Positions 39,101 to 48,223 of a stretch of 64,000 nucleotides of DNA are shown in pieces; the first letter of the stretch is position 1, and every line of letters starts with the position of its first letter. Where the stretch lies: the NCBI GenBank assembly GCA_003550325.1, contig QKWP01000842.1, forward strand, positions 7,940-71,939, in the 5' to 3' direction. Origin of the DNA: Gigaspora rosea (taxonomy: Eukaryota > Glomeromycota > Glomeromycetes > Diversisporales > Gigasporaceae). The position numbers and the translations under genes are program-made. Below the pieces are notes generated by a model. That model was not told the origin of the DNA and ran no database searches. It saw only the letters and a list, made by a program, of their open reading frames with translations.

Positions 39101-42100
39101 ACAAACTGATAATTTAAACCGTAGGTGAAAGAACAAAAAAGTAATATTTAATAGAGAATTCTATTATCGATAAAATTTGTACATTGTTTTTTTGAATATA
39201 CTATATACTTACTTCCTAGTAATTTAAAACGTGAGTGAAAGAGCAGAAAGGTAGTATTTAACAGAGAATCCCATTGATGATAAAATGTGTATATTGTTTT
39301 TTCAATAAATTATATACTTACGCCCTGGTAATTTAAAACGTGAGTGAAAGAACAGAAATTAATATTTAATAAAGAATTCTTTTGACGATAAATGTGTACC
39401 ATATCCACTGATTTGATTTTTAGGGGTCTTTTTCGATAAACCATTACACAAACTTCTGCTATTAAGTGACGTGAAGAATAACAAATGAAACCTTCAAATA
39501 AAATAGTTTTTTAGCCTCTATATGAAATATACAAGCAATAAATATTCAAAGAACAGCTACGCCAAGCTGTAAAAGGAAGCACTATTACTAGTTGTTGAAG
39601 CGATTTGGTATTTTCGAGTAGAAAAGGATCAGTTTGTCATTGTTTGATCAGTTGTATAATGGGTAAGGGTAAATTCGGAAGAACTTTTCAGAAAAACTAC
39701 CTTTTTAACTTACTTTTTGCTAATAATTAAACATGTAGATACAGTATTATACACTTAATTATGGATTATAAGTAAGTTTAAAAGACCGTTGTTGTCAAAA
39801 CTCACTTTGTAATAAATTTTAATAGCAAATAATTCTCGATCATGATTGGCTAATTTTGGGGTGAAACAAATTGGTAGATATGCATTATTTTTTGAATGAA
39901 CTATATACTTACCAACTGGTAATTTTAACGTAAGTAAAAGCAATAAAGTAACATTTAATAGAGAATTTTATTGACGATAAAATGTGCACATTGTTTTTTG
40001 AATAAATTATATACTTACCCACTGGTAATTTAAAACATAAGTGAAAGAACAGAAAAGTGATATTTAGTAGAGAATCCTAATTAACGATTAAATGTGTACA
40101 TTGTTTTTTGAATAAACTATAATTACCGACTAATAATTTATAATATAAGAAGACAAAAATTAATATTTAATAATAATTCTATTAATGATAAAATGTGTAC
40201 ATTGTTTTTGAATAAACTATATATAATTACTATCTGATGATTTAATACGCAAGTGAAAGAATAGAAAATAATATTTAATAGAGAATTATACTGACGATAA
40301 AATGTGTGCATTGTTTTTTTGAATCAACTATATACTTACACTCTGGTAATTTAAGCCATAAATGAATGAATGAATATTTAATTGAGAATTCTATTTATGA
40401 TAAAGTGTGCATATTGTTTTTTTTAATAAATTATAATTACTGTCTAGTAATTTAAATAGTTAGTAAAAGAACAGAAAAGTAATATTTAATAGAGTTTCTA
40501 TGGATGTTAAAATGTGCACATTGTTTTTGAATAAACTATAACTTACAGGCTGGTAATTTAAAATGTAAGCAAAGGAACAAAAAATAATATTTAATTGAGA
40601 ATTCTATTAACGATAAAATATGTGCATTGTCTTTTGAATAAACTATAATTACCCTCTAGTAATTTATAATTAAAGTTATTTAGAGAATTTCAATTGATAA
40701 TTCCCTGTCGCACTAAGTGTCACTCATTCATTCATCATTATTTTTACACGTAGTTAACCATATTTATAATATATATTGTGACCGGGAATCTTCCCACGAA
40801 AGATTCCTGGTTTTATATTGATCCTCAGGAAACTCTAATTTTTAACTCTTTTTTATTTGAATCATTTTCTTTTTTGTATTTTTCACGCTTTATCTAAAGA
40901 ACTTTAAAAGCCAAAGTAAATAGGCACAGTAAAATAAAGCTTAAAAAGGCACGATATGAGCAAAGTAAAAGTAAGAGTTTGAAAAAAGTTAAACCGTAGA
41001 AGTAAAAAGCAAAGGTGATAAAAAGATAAAACCAATAAAAATGATGTAAATAAAAAAAAAATAAATAAATAAAGCAAAGCCCAAAAGATAGTAAAGCACA
41101 ATACGAATATAAATATGGAACACGTATAAAAATAATGGTATGGTAGTCTGATTAACATCTAGTGGCATGCTCCTGGGGATTATTTATTTATTTCCTGTGG
41201 GAAAATTATAACAGAGTTTACCAATGATCATAGCACATGGATGGCCCTTCGGGCCATCCACGTACTATGATCATCGGTAAACTCTGTTATAATTTCTACT
41301 CCCCCAGGAAATAAATAATACTAATAAAATTTGTACTTACATCCTGGTAATTTAATAGGTAAGTGAAAGAACATAGAAGTAATATTTAATAGAGAATCCT
41401 ATTGAAGCTAAAATGTGTATTTTGATTTTTGAATAAATTATATAATTACATGCTGGTAATTTAAAACACACGTGAATGAACAGAAGAACAATATTTAATA
41501 GAGAATTCCACTGACGATAAAATGTGTACATTGTTTTTTTTAAATAACTATATACTTACGCACTGGTAATTTAAAGGTAAGTGAAAGAGCAGAAAAACAA
41601 TGTTTAATAGAAAATTCTATTGATGATAAAAATGTATATATTATTTAATTAATTATATACTTACACTCTGGTAATTTAAAACGTAAGTGAAAAAATAAAA
41701 AAAACCAATATTTAATAGAGAATTCTACTGACTATAAAATGTGTATATTTTTTTGAATAAGCTATATTACTTACGCCCTGGTAATTTAAACCGAACAAAA
41801 AGGTAATAATTAATAGAGAATTGTACTAACAATCAAATATGTACATTGTTTTTTAAATAAACTATATACTTACGCACTGATAATTTAAAATGTAAGAACA
41901 GAATTCTATTAACAATAATATGTGTACATTGTTTTTTGAATAAACTATATACTTACAAACTGGTAAATTAATATGTAGGCAAAAGATCAAAAATAATATT
42001 TAATAGAGAATTCTAATGATGATAAAATTGTATATTGTTTTTTTGAATAAATTATATATTTACTGCCTGGTAATTTAAAACACAAGTGAAAGAACAAAAA

Positions 42101-42875
42101 GTAATATTTAATCGTGAATTCTATTCAAGATAAAATGTGTACATTGTTTTCTGTAGAGCATAAATTATATATTTACTCACTGATAATTTAAAACGTAAAT
42201 GAAGAACAGTAAAGCAATATTTAATAGAGAATTCTATTGATGATAAAATGTATGCATTGATTTTTAAATAAATTATATACTGTACTTACATACTGGTAAT
42301 TTACAACATAAGTGAAAGAACAAACAAGCAATATTTAATAGAGAATTCTGCTGACGATAAAATGTGTATATTTTTTTGAATAAATCATATACTTACTGCC
42401 TGGTAATTTGAAACATAGTGAAAGAACAAAAAAGTAATATTTAATAGAGAATTCTATTGACGATAAAATGTGTTATTATTTTTGAATAAATTATATACTT
42501 ACGCCCTAGTAATTTAAAACATAGTGAACGAACAGAATTCTATTATAATAAATGTGTGCAATGCTTTGTACGAGCTATTTACTTACTGGTAATTTAAAAT
42601 GTAAATAAAATGACAGAAAAGTAATATTTAATAGAAATTCTTTTGACGATAAAAGGTGTACATTTTTTCTTGAATAAAACTATATGCTTACTCCCTGGTA
42701 ATTTAAACGCAAGTGAAAGAACAGAAAAGTAATATTTAATAGAGAATTCTATTGATGATAAAATGCGTGCATTACTTTTAAATAAACTGTATACTTGCAA
42801 ACTGGTAATTTTAAACGTAATGTTTAATTGAGAATTCTGTTGTACATTGTTTTAGTATAAATATATACTTACTAA
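36184..42875 (-). CDS. Predicted chain of ~52 single-codon microexons encoding a TPR-like peptide
   Basis: This is the 5' fifth of the array. Taking the triplet of each unit in minus-strand order (TTA, TTT, GGA, TAA, GGC, GCA, TAT, TGA, GCA, TTT ... GGA) and reading in the phase fixed by the upstream exon (codon = last two bases of one triplet plus first base of the next) gives about 52 codons with no stop. One stretch reads RGWANLEHFFLNLRALRKAF. The same gene's conventional TPR region near 45.8 kb contains RGEAYLNLEHYYRALSDFNK, so RG, NLEH, an aromatic pair, L and K line up with one two-residue gap. The next residues, MVEKKNDKYL, fit the loop and next-helix start of a TPR. One unit (37.49 kb) has lost the AG of its acceptor. 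Splicing of these exons is a prediction from sequence only. Confidence 0.4.
37911..38217. mobile_element. 307-bp foldback element in array intron
   Basis: Ends GGAGTGCTCCGTATTAAAAG and its complement ('cttttaatgcggagcactcc'). The inner arms 'ggccatttttacaaat' and 'aaaaatgggccc' also pair. Non-coding; the frame at 37833-38051 partly overlaps it and is spurious. Confidence 0.85.
39395..39885. mobile_element. ~490-bp unclassified insertion in array intron
   Basis: Sequence unlike the array unit, between the 'aaatgtgtac' of one unit and the 'gcattattttttgaatgaac' of the same unit. No inverted termini or coding region recognised. Confidence 0.5.
40690..41325. mobile_element. ~630-bp insertion with strong palindrome at 41170-41320
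   Basis: The stretch 'tcctggggattatttatttatttcc' to 'agtttaccaatgatcatagcac' is matched by its complement ending 'ggaaataaataat'. The hairpin apex is GGATGGCCCTTCGGGCCATCC (41239-41259). The rest of the insert is low-complexity A/T, and the frame at 40904-41158 shows no family signature. Confidence 0.65.
42873..42875 (-). other. First microexon of the array (TTA)
   Basis: Minus strand AACAG, then TTA, then GTAAGTATATAT. The preceding exon ends TAT CG at donor GTCAGTATAG, so CG + T gives Arg and the next codon starts TA. The second unit (TTT, with a GC-type donor GCAAGT) completes TAT (Tyr), avoiding a stop. Confidence 0.5.
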
Positions 42876-42987
42876 CTGTTAATTTAAAACGTATGTGAAA
42901 GAATGGAAAAGTAATATTTAATAGAGAATTCTATTGATGATAAAATGTGAGCATTGTTTTTTTGAATAATCCGTATACTATACTGAC

Positions 42988-43339
42988 CGATAATAAATCA
43001 CACCACGAGCTTCTAATGCCCATGCATGACTTTGATCTATTGTTAATAAATTCATAAGGTCATTGTACGATTTGTCATATTTTTTCAATATTAAATAAGT
43101 TTCAGCACGGTATCTTAACGCAAATGTATTATTCTTTTCATCATTTAGTAGTGTTGTTAAATCTTCAAGCGCCTTTTCAAATCTACCAATAACAAAATAG
43201 ATTTTTCCACGATTTTTTAACAATATTGTAGAATTTGCCAAATTTTTTAGCATATCTATATGTCGATTATCATGCTGATTAAGTGGATTAACCCATTTAT
43301 CTTTCATTAACTCGTCATCAATATCATCATCGGTCATCA
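42988..43339 (-). CDS. TPR exon immediately 5' of the array
   Basis: Enters in phase 1 from the SPRY exon (acceptor TTATTAG) and encodes about 117 residues: an acidic start (DDDIDDEL), then two TPR-like units (KNRGKIYFVIGRFEKALEDL and RYRAETYLILKKYDKSYNDL) and the start of a third (HAWALEARGVIYY). The frame then meets donor GTCAGTATAG after TAT CG (phase 2). That donor aligns position by position with the GTAAGTATATAG of the array units, so the exon-intron border is itself the first array border. Unspliced, the frame would stop nine bases later. TPRs bind protein partners. Here the third repeat is cut in half exactly where the array begins, which suggests the array continues it. Confidence 0.75.
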
Positions 43340-43415
43340 CTAATAATAAACCTTACATTAGCATGAACCACATTTAAAAAGATTTAAATATACTGTAATG
43401 CTAGATGAAACACAC

Positions 43416-44179
43416 CTGCATATTTAAACTTTTTATGGCCAAAATTTGTCTCTATAGAACCGCCACTTAATCCAATGCAAGGATATATGTTATCCGTTAA
43501 ATCTCGTAATGCAATTCCTTAAAAGATATACAAGGCATTAATTTTTATCGTTTAAGATATATTTGATATTCAATAATATTTACCTAGATTCACACCATTT
43601 TTGGTATAAAATGCGGTCCTATTTATAAAATTTAAACAACATCCAATAGTATCACCGGCTTCAAACTTAGGCCCATACAGCTCGTTTATAATTGAACAAC
43701 TAAAAAAATCTCCATTGTCACTATGAAATCCCCACGAATCAGTTTCACACCCTATAAATTTTTAATCACTGATATAAATATTGAATAAATATATTATTAT
43801 GGTTGATAACAATTAGATTCCATAATTACCAGGTAATTTCTTTAATTTGGCTGTTTTTGTGCAAAATCCAATTGCAATAATTCTTTTAAAGGATTTAAGA
43901 AATTATAAGGAAATGATAACTTATTTAGAGTTAAAAGTATAGATGCTGGTGAAATTAATTTCACCAATTTAACCAATTCACCACTAATTACACCAATAGT
44001 GGTGAAATTATTTCACACATTTCACCACATTTAACCAGAATATATAGTTAAAAAATGTTTTGCATCTTACCCATTTTCTTCATTATTTATAATATTGATT
44101 TCGAAGTAAAACAATTTGCATTGTAGCGGAATTGGATTAGTGGTACGAGCTATAGCATCTTCATTATTTTTGCCATGAC
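43416..44179 (-). CDS. SPRY domain in four short exons
   Basis: The exons are 44179-44071, 43882-43830, 43751-43584 and 43517-43416 (minus), each with AG/GT borders (donors GTAAGA, GTAATT, GTAAAT, GTGTGT) and matching phases 1, 2, 1, 1, 1. The translation runs GHGKNNEDAIARTTNPIP, LFYFEINI, then IAIGFCTKTAKL, then TDSWGFHSDNG...FEAGDTIGCCLN...AFYTKNGVNLG, then LYPCIGLSGG-like PCIGLSGGSIETNFG. This is a complete RanBPM/SSH4-type SPRY fold, a beta-sandwich protein-interaction module. No stop or frameshift is present in this part. It joins in frame to the Sel1 exon (donor GTAAAT at 44473-44478) and to the TPR exon. The long intron between the first two SPRY exons contains a 'ggtgaaat' palindrome (43950-44030). 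Confidence 0.8.
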
Positions 44180-44218
44180 CTTTTTTATTTGAGAAAAAAA
44201 AAATTTTAATAATGGCCT

Positions 44219-44362
44219 TTTTATTCAAAACAATCGGAAATCATAATTTAGTATCATAAATCCGATATCCAATGTTCAAAATTTAATAATGGTCTTTTTA
44301 TTCAAAACAATCGGAAATCATAATTTAGTATCATAAATCCGATATCCAATGTTCAAAATTCA
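44219..44362. repeat. Tandem direct duplication of ~71 bp inside an intron
   Basis: The block 'tttattcaaaacaatcgg...ccgatatccaatgttcaaaatt' occurs twice back to back with hardly any difference, in the intron between the Sel1 and SPRY exons. This implies recent replication slippage or unequal exchange. Confidence 0.9.
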
Positions 44363-44478
44363 ATAAATCAAGGTGATAATGAGTTTCCTATAACATCTTT
44401 TAGTGTGATACTGACTTATGTGTGATTTTCTTTAAAAATTTTAAAAAGTTTACTTAAACTAGTTAGTTAATCATTTAC

Positions 44479-45568
44479 CTCTATATTTTGCACCAAGTCC
44501 ATACGAATCTATTTTCAGGAATGGTGATCTGTATTTAACATCCCATGCAGTCTGCAAAACATCAGGACTTATAAATTCGTTTGTGATTAATAAACTATTA
44601 ACTCTAACTCTGTCAATCCCTGCTATATTTCCCATTTCAGCGGATTTTTGATAATGAAATGTTGCCTTATTATTATCCATCTCAACTCCAATTCCAAATC
44701 TATAGCACTCGCCAACCTTGAAAATCCCATCATTATTTCCCATATCGGCAGATTTTTGATAATAATCAAATGCTTTATATTCATCTCTTTCAACACCGAT
44801 TCCATAGTCATAACAATTAGCAAGACAATTCATTGCAACAGTATTCCCCATGTCAGCAGATTTTTGATAATAATCAAATGCTTTATATTCATCTTTTTTT
44901 ACTCCAATTCCATTATGATAACAATAGCCGACTTTATATGTACTTTTGACATGATCCAGATCAGCAGATTTTTGATAATAAATGAAAGCCATATTTTCAT
45001 TCTTTTCAACTCCAATTCCTTTATGATAACAATTGCCGACTTTATATATTCCTCCTATATGACCCATATTAGCAGATTTTTGATAATGAATAAATGCCTT
45101 ATTCTCGTCCTTTTCAATTCCAATTCCTTTATTATAACAATAGCCAACTTTATAAGTCCCTTCTGCATGACCCATATCAGCAGATTTTTGATAATAAATG
45201 AAGGCCTTATTTTCACTCTTTTCAACTCCAATCCCGTCATGATAACAAGAACCAACGTTATATGTTCCTTCAGTATGACCCATATCAGCAGATTTTTGAT
45301 AATAAATAAATGCCTTATTCTCATCCTTTTCAATTCCAATTCATTTATTATAACAATAGCTGACTTTATATGTTCCTTCTATATGACCCATATCAGCAGA
45401 TTTTTGATAATAAATAAATGCCTTATTCTCATCCTTCTCAATTCCAATCCCATCAAAATAACAAGAACCAACGTTATATGTTCCTTCCGTATGACCCATA
45501 TCAGCAGATTTTTGATAATGTATAAATGCATTATTCTCATCCTTTTGAACTCCTATTCCATTTTTATA
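44479..45568 (-). CDS. Sel1-repeat region of the giant gene (in-frame TGA at 45341-45343)
   Basis: About ten Sel1-like units of 36 residues follow the pattern GTYKVGYCYHNGIGVEKDENKAF then YQKSADMGH, with invariant G-x-C-Y and A-F-x-Y-Y-Q-K-S-A. The units are highly alike at DNA level, which suggests recent expansion. The last unit leads to ITNEFISPDVL...GLGAKYR, and donor GTAAAT joins it to the SPRY exon. One Gly codon of the repeat has become TGA (45341-45343), so the longest open piece starts downstream at 45283. Upstream, the frame continues through two more units and another TGA (45569-45571, at a Cys position) into the TPR part. Sel1 repeats are solenoid scaffolds common in fungal signalling proteins. 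The two stops suggest decay rather than recoding, because neither context is special. Confidence 0.75.
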
Positions 45569-46920
45569 TCAATCTCCAAGATTATTTATTGCAATAGCGT
45601 TATCAATATACTGTTTTAGTTTAAAAAGAATTTCACAGCGACAGAACAATCCAAAAGAGTTATTTGGTTCAATATCTAGTGCTTTGTTCAAACATAATAA
45701 CGCATCATCATATAGTTCTAGTGCTAAAAAACCTTTGCCTTGAAAAATTAACGCCGTCACGTTTGTTGGCAAAATTTCTACCACTTTATTGAAGTCTGAA
45801 AGTGCTCTATAATAATGTTCTAGATTCAAATAAGCTTCCCCACGGAGAATTAACATATCTGTATTATTCTGCTCAATTTTTAATGCTTCATTAAAATCAA
45901 CAAATGCTTCATGAAAGCGACCAAGGCAGTAGAAAGCTTGCCCACGCAAAAAAATTGCAATAGCATTACTCTGTCCTGTCTCCAAAACTTTATTCAAATC
46001 AATAATTGCATTATCATACTGATTCAAATAAAAATAAGCACCTCCTCTAAGTATTAATGCAGTTTTATCTTTGGGGTAAATTTCAGAGGCCACGCTTAAA
46101 AATTGGATTGTGTCATCGTACTGCTCTAGATTAAAGCAAATTTTTGCCTGAAGGATTAGAGCATTGGTATAATCTGCATAATCTGATAACTTTCCAGAGT
46201 TATTTAAAGTTTTTTCATATTGCATTAATACCTTTCCAAGGTCAGAAAAGGCAATATCATAACGACCAAGTTTAAAATAAGCTTCCCCACGATATAATAA
46301 TGTAGTCACATCACATGAATTAATTTCAACTGCTTTGTTTAAATTCAAGAACGCCTTATAATATCGTCCTGATGAATAATAAATTTTTCCACTAAAAATA
46401 ATGCAGTTAAATTATTTGGATCGACTTCTAAAGCTTTGTTATAATATAGAAGGGCTTCATCGTATTGCTCTAGTGAATAATATAATTCTCCACGGAACAA
46501 TAATGTATTTATGATTTCTACATTTGTTACTAATTCTGTAATAGTAATTTTATGCAGATTATAATTGGTGTTTTCATGATTCACCAATGATTCTGTATTC
46601 CTGAGTTCAGATTTTGAAGTAATTTTAAGGTCTATGAGAATTTTACGAAGAGCTAATACATGTTCGTTATTCGGATTAATCTCTGATGCTTTATTGAAAT
46701 TTATGAGAGCTTTATTATATTGACCTAACATAAAATGCGTCTTTCCTCGAAGAATAAATGAATCCAAATTAGTGGACTCGATTTCTAATGCTCTGTTTGC
46801 ATCTGAAAGTGCGTCATCATATTTTCCTAGCATAAGATAAGTTCTTTCACGAAGAACTAATGCGGTTAAATTTTTCGAATTAATTCCTAAAGCACAATTA
46901 AATTGATCAAGAGAATCCAC
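45569..46920 (-). CDS. N-terminal TPR region of the giant gene (one frameshift near 46365)
   Basis: At least ten tetratricopeptide repeats with the Rhizophagus-style core RGEAYLNLEHYYRALSDF, NKALEVDPNNLTAL and similar. The upper part (46920-46345) and lower part (46348-45569) are offset by one base. The repeat pattern continues across the break if one base is missing between ALFL and GKIYYSSGRYY near 46365. No convincing ATG is seen: the first in-frame residues (VDSLDQFNCALGI) are already the second helix of a TPR, and a stop lies shortly upstream, so a 5' exon is missing or the end is truncated. It joins the Sel1 repeats directly at 45569-45571, where a Cys codon has become TGA. TPRs act as protein-binding scaffolds. 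Confidence 0.75.
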
Positions 46921-48215
46921 ATAAAGACCCCAAATTTAAATAAGAGACCCCAAGAGTAATTTCGTCTTCATACATATTATTGATATAAAATAAAAATGTT
47001 ATATTTATCGTTATAGAAGGTCGTTTATAAAATATCTAGGTTTCTAATACTAAATAAAAAAGATTTGGTTCGAAATTTAGACCTGATTTTATTAAAAATC
47101 AAATTTGTCTGTTTAACATATAAATTAGTTAGTTCTCTTTTTATTCTATATAAAGTGAAATTTTTGGCTTTTTTCACCGTACGTAGGTACTATGCAGGAA
47201 ATTTAAAAACCTCAAAATTTCTATGTAGAAATTATGTATAAACTAGTAGATCATCGAAAATTATTTATCTCAATAAGCGAAGTGTATAGAACTCTCATAA
47301 AAATAAATGTAGTTATATCTCCAACGAGGTTGAGGCATCGATCTTCGTGACCGGATAATTTTGCCGTTGATTATCAGATTAACTGATAATTCGGGAAAGT
47401 TAGCGCCAGTTGTGTCTGATCGACGCTAAGATAATCTTTAATTGTTCGGATTTTCAATTGGCGTATGATTCTCTTCTTTTCTCCGGTTTCATGTATTTCA
47501 TATCTGTATACGTTCTTCTGGATTTTACTATATTCGGTTGGTACGTTATACTTCATTTCTTTTAGAGTTGGGTTACAGTTTGCTTTTCCGATACTTTGTA
47601 TCTATCTTGAAAATCGAATATTTGTAAGTATTTTCTGCCGTAGTAATTATTAAAGTACTTGTTAATTTTGGTAAGTCTTCCGCGTAACCTATTAATTTCG
47701 AAGGTTACGCCTTTCTTGAATTTTCTGATGCGACTATATCTTTAGTTGTTAGTTTTTCAATCTTCTTTTTAACGTTATGATCGTCGGTAACACAAAATAT
47801 CTAATACCAATATGTATCGAATATTCTAGATATTTTATTTACTATCAAAAACCGGGTTTAACTTGTTTTTAGCACCCGCAAAAAGGTAACTATTACTAAC
47901 TTCTTGACATGTTTTTTTAAAAATTAAAAATAAAGTGTTAAATTCTTTGCTTTAAAATGAAAATTCGGACATTGAAAATACCATAAATATGTTTTTTTTT
48001 GATGTAAACAAAAATGCATTTTATTTAACTATAGTAGTAAGTTTTTTATGCTGTGCTACATAATATGAAAATTTACTATTATTGAAAATGATTGACATAC
48101 ACTCCATCCTTAAAGTTGTTGAACTATTTTTGTCATTGGTGCCATGTTAAATTCTTCTCTTTCATCAAGTAATTCAATTTCACAATAATTGAAATATTTT
48201 TCAATTTCTTGAAAT
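46921..48215. other. Putative 5' flank of the giant gene, no gene recognised
   Basis: Mixed-composition DNA, somewhat GC-richer at 47330-47780. Small frames at 47374-47556 (-) and 47465-47653 (+) overlap on opposite strands and show no family motif. The promoter or first exon of the minus-strand gene would have to lie here, but I cannot place it. Confidence 0.4.
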
Positions 48216-48223
48216 ATAAATTT

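Larger units (their letters stand above)
14475..42987 (-). repeat. Giant tandem array of ~105-110 bp units, each an intron-like unit with a 3-nt microexon
   Basis: About 234 units by eye, many repeated in the same order of blocks. On the minus strand a unit contains a TTTAAATTACCAG block, then three variable bases, then GTAAGTATATAG, then TTTATTCAAAAAACAATG, an ACATTTTATCGTCAATAG block, AATTCTCTATTAAATATTA, and CTTTCACTTACG, which lies some 10-20 bases before the next CCAG and looks like a branch-site region. The two sides of the triplet are the best-conserved positions of the unit, while the triplets take more than 25 different values (common: TTT, GGA, GAA, TGA, TTG, GGC, GCA, GGT, ACG). 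So each unit looks like a ~105-nt intron separated from the next by a single-codon exon. The unit length fits the gene's other introns (roughly 60-100 nt, with one longer). Open frames reported within the array are chance translations of the repeat. Foreign insertions interrupt it at ten places. The repeat itself is certain; the splicing reading is inferred. Confidence 0.95.

Noticed and set aside
40904..41158. Hydrophobic minus-strand frame as a membrane protein
   Set aside because: Low-complexity A/T sequence within an insertion; leucine/phenylalanine runs are expected from such DNA and no family pattern is seen.
14768..42800. Many minus-strand open frames within the array (for example 14768-15094, 32221-32427, 42594-42800)
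   Set aside because: They all translate the same repeat unit ('KLPGSKYIVYSK...') across splice-like signals; similarity among them comes from the repeat, and each ends after a few units.
14475..42987. CRISPR-like array (regular repeats with variable positions)
   Set aside because: The variable part is only three bases and the ~105-bp remainder diverges from unit to unit; the organism is a eukaryote and no cas genes are present.
14475..42987. Array as a plain centromeric or subtelomeric satellite
   Set aside because: It lies inside one gene, in one orientation, with units that begin and end exactly at splice junctions of the neighbouring exons. A satellite that happened to spread in an intron remains possible and is kept as the null model in the findings.
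45341..45571. In-frame TGA codons as selenocysteine or recoded stops
   Set aside because: One replaces Gly and one Cys, within otherwise ordinary repeats, and frameshifts occur elsewhere in the gene; simple mutation explains them.
44648..45619. 323-residue plus-strand frame opposite the Sel1 repeats
   Set aside because: It is the antisense shadow of the regular Sel1 coding repeats; its motif 'FIITIADFICSFYMTHISRFLI' is just the complement of the repeat.
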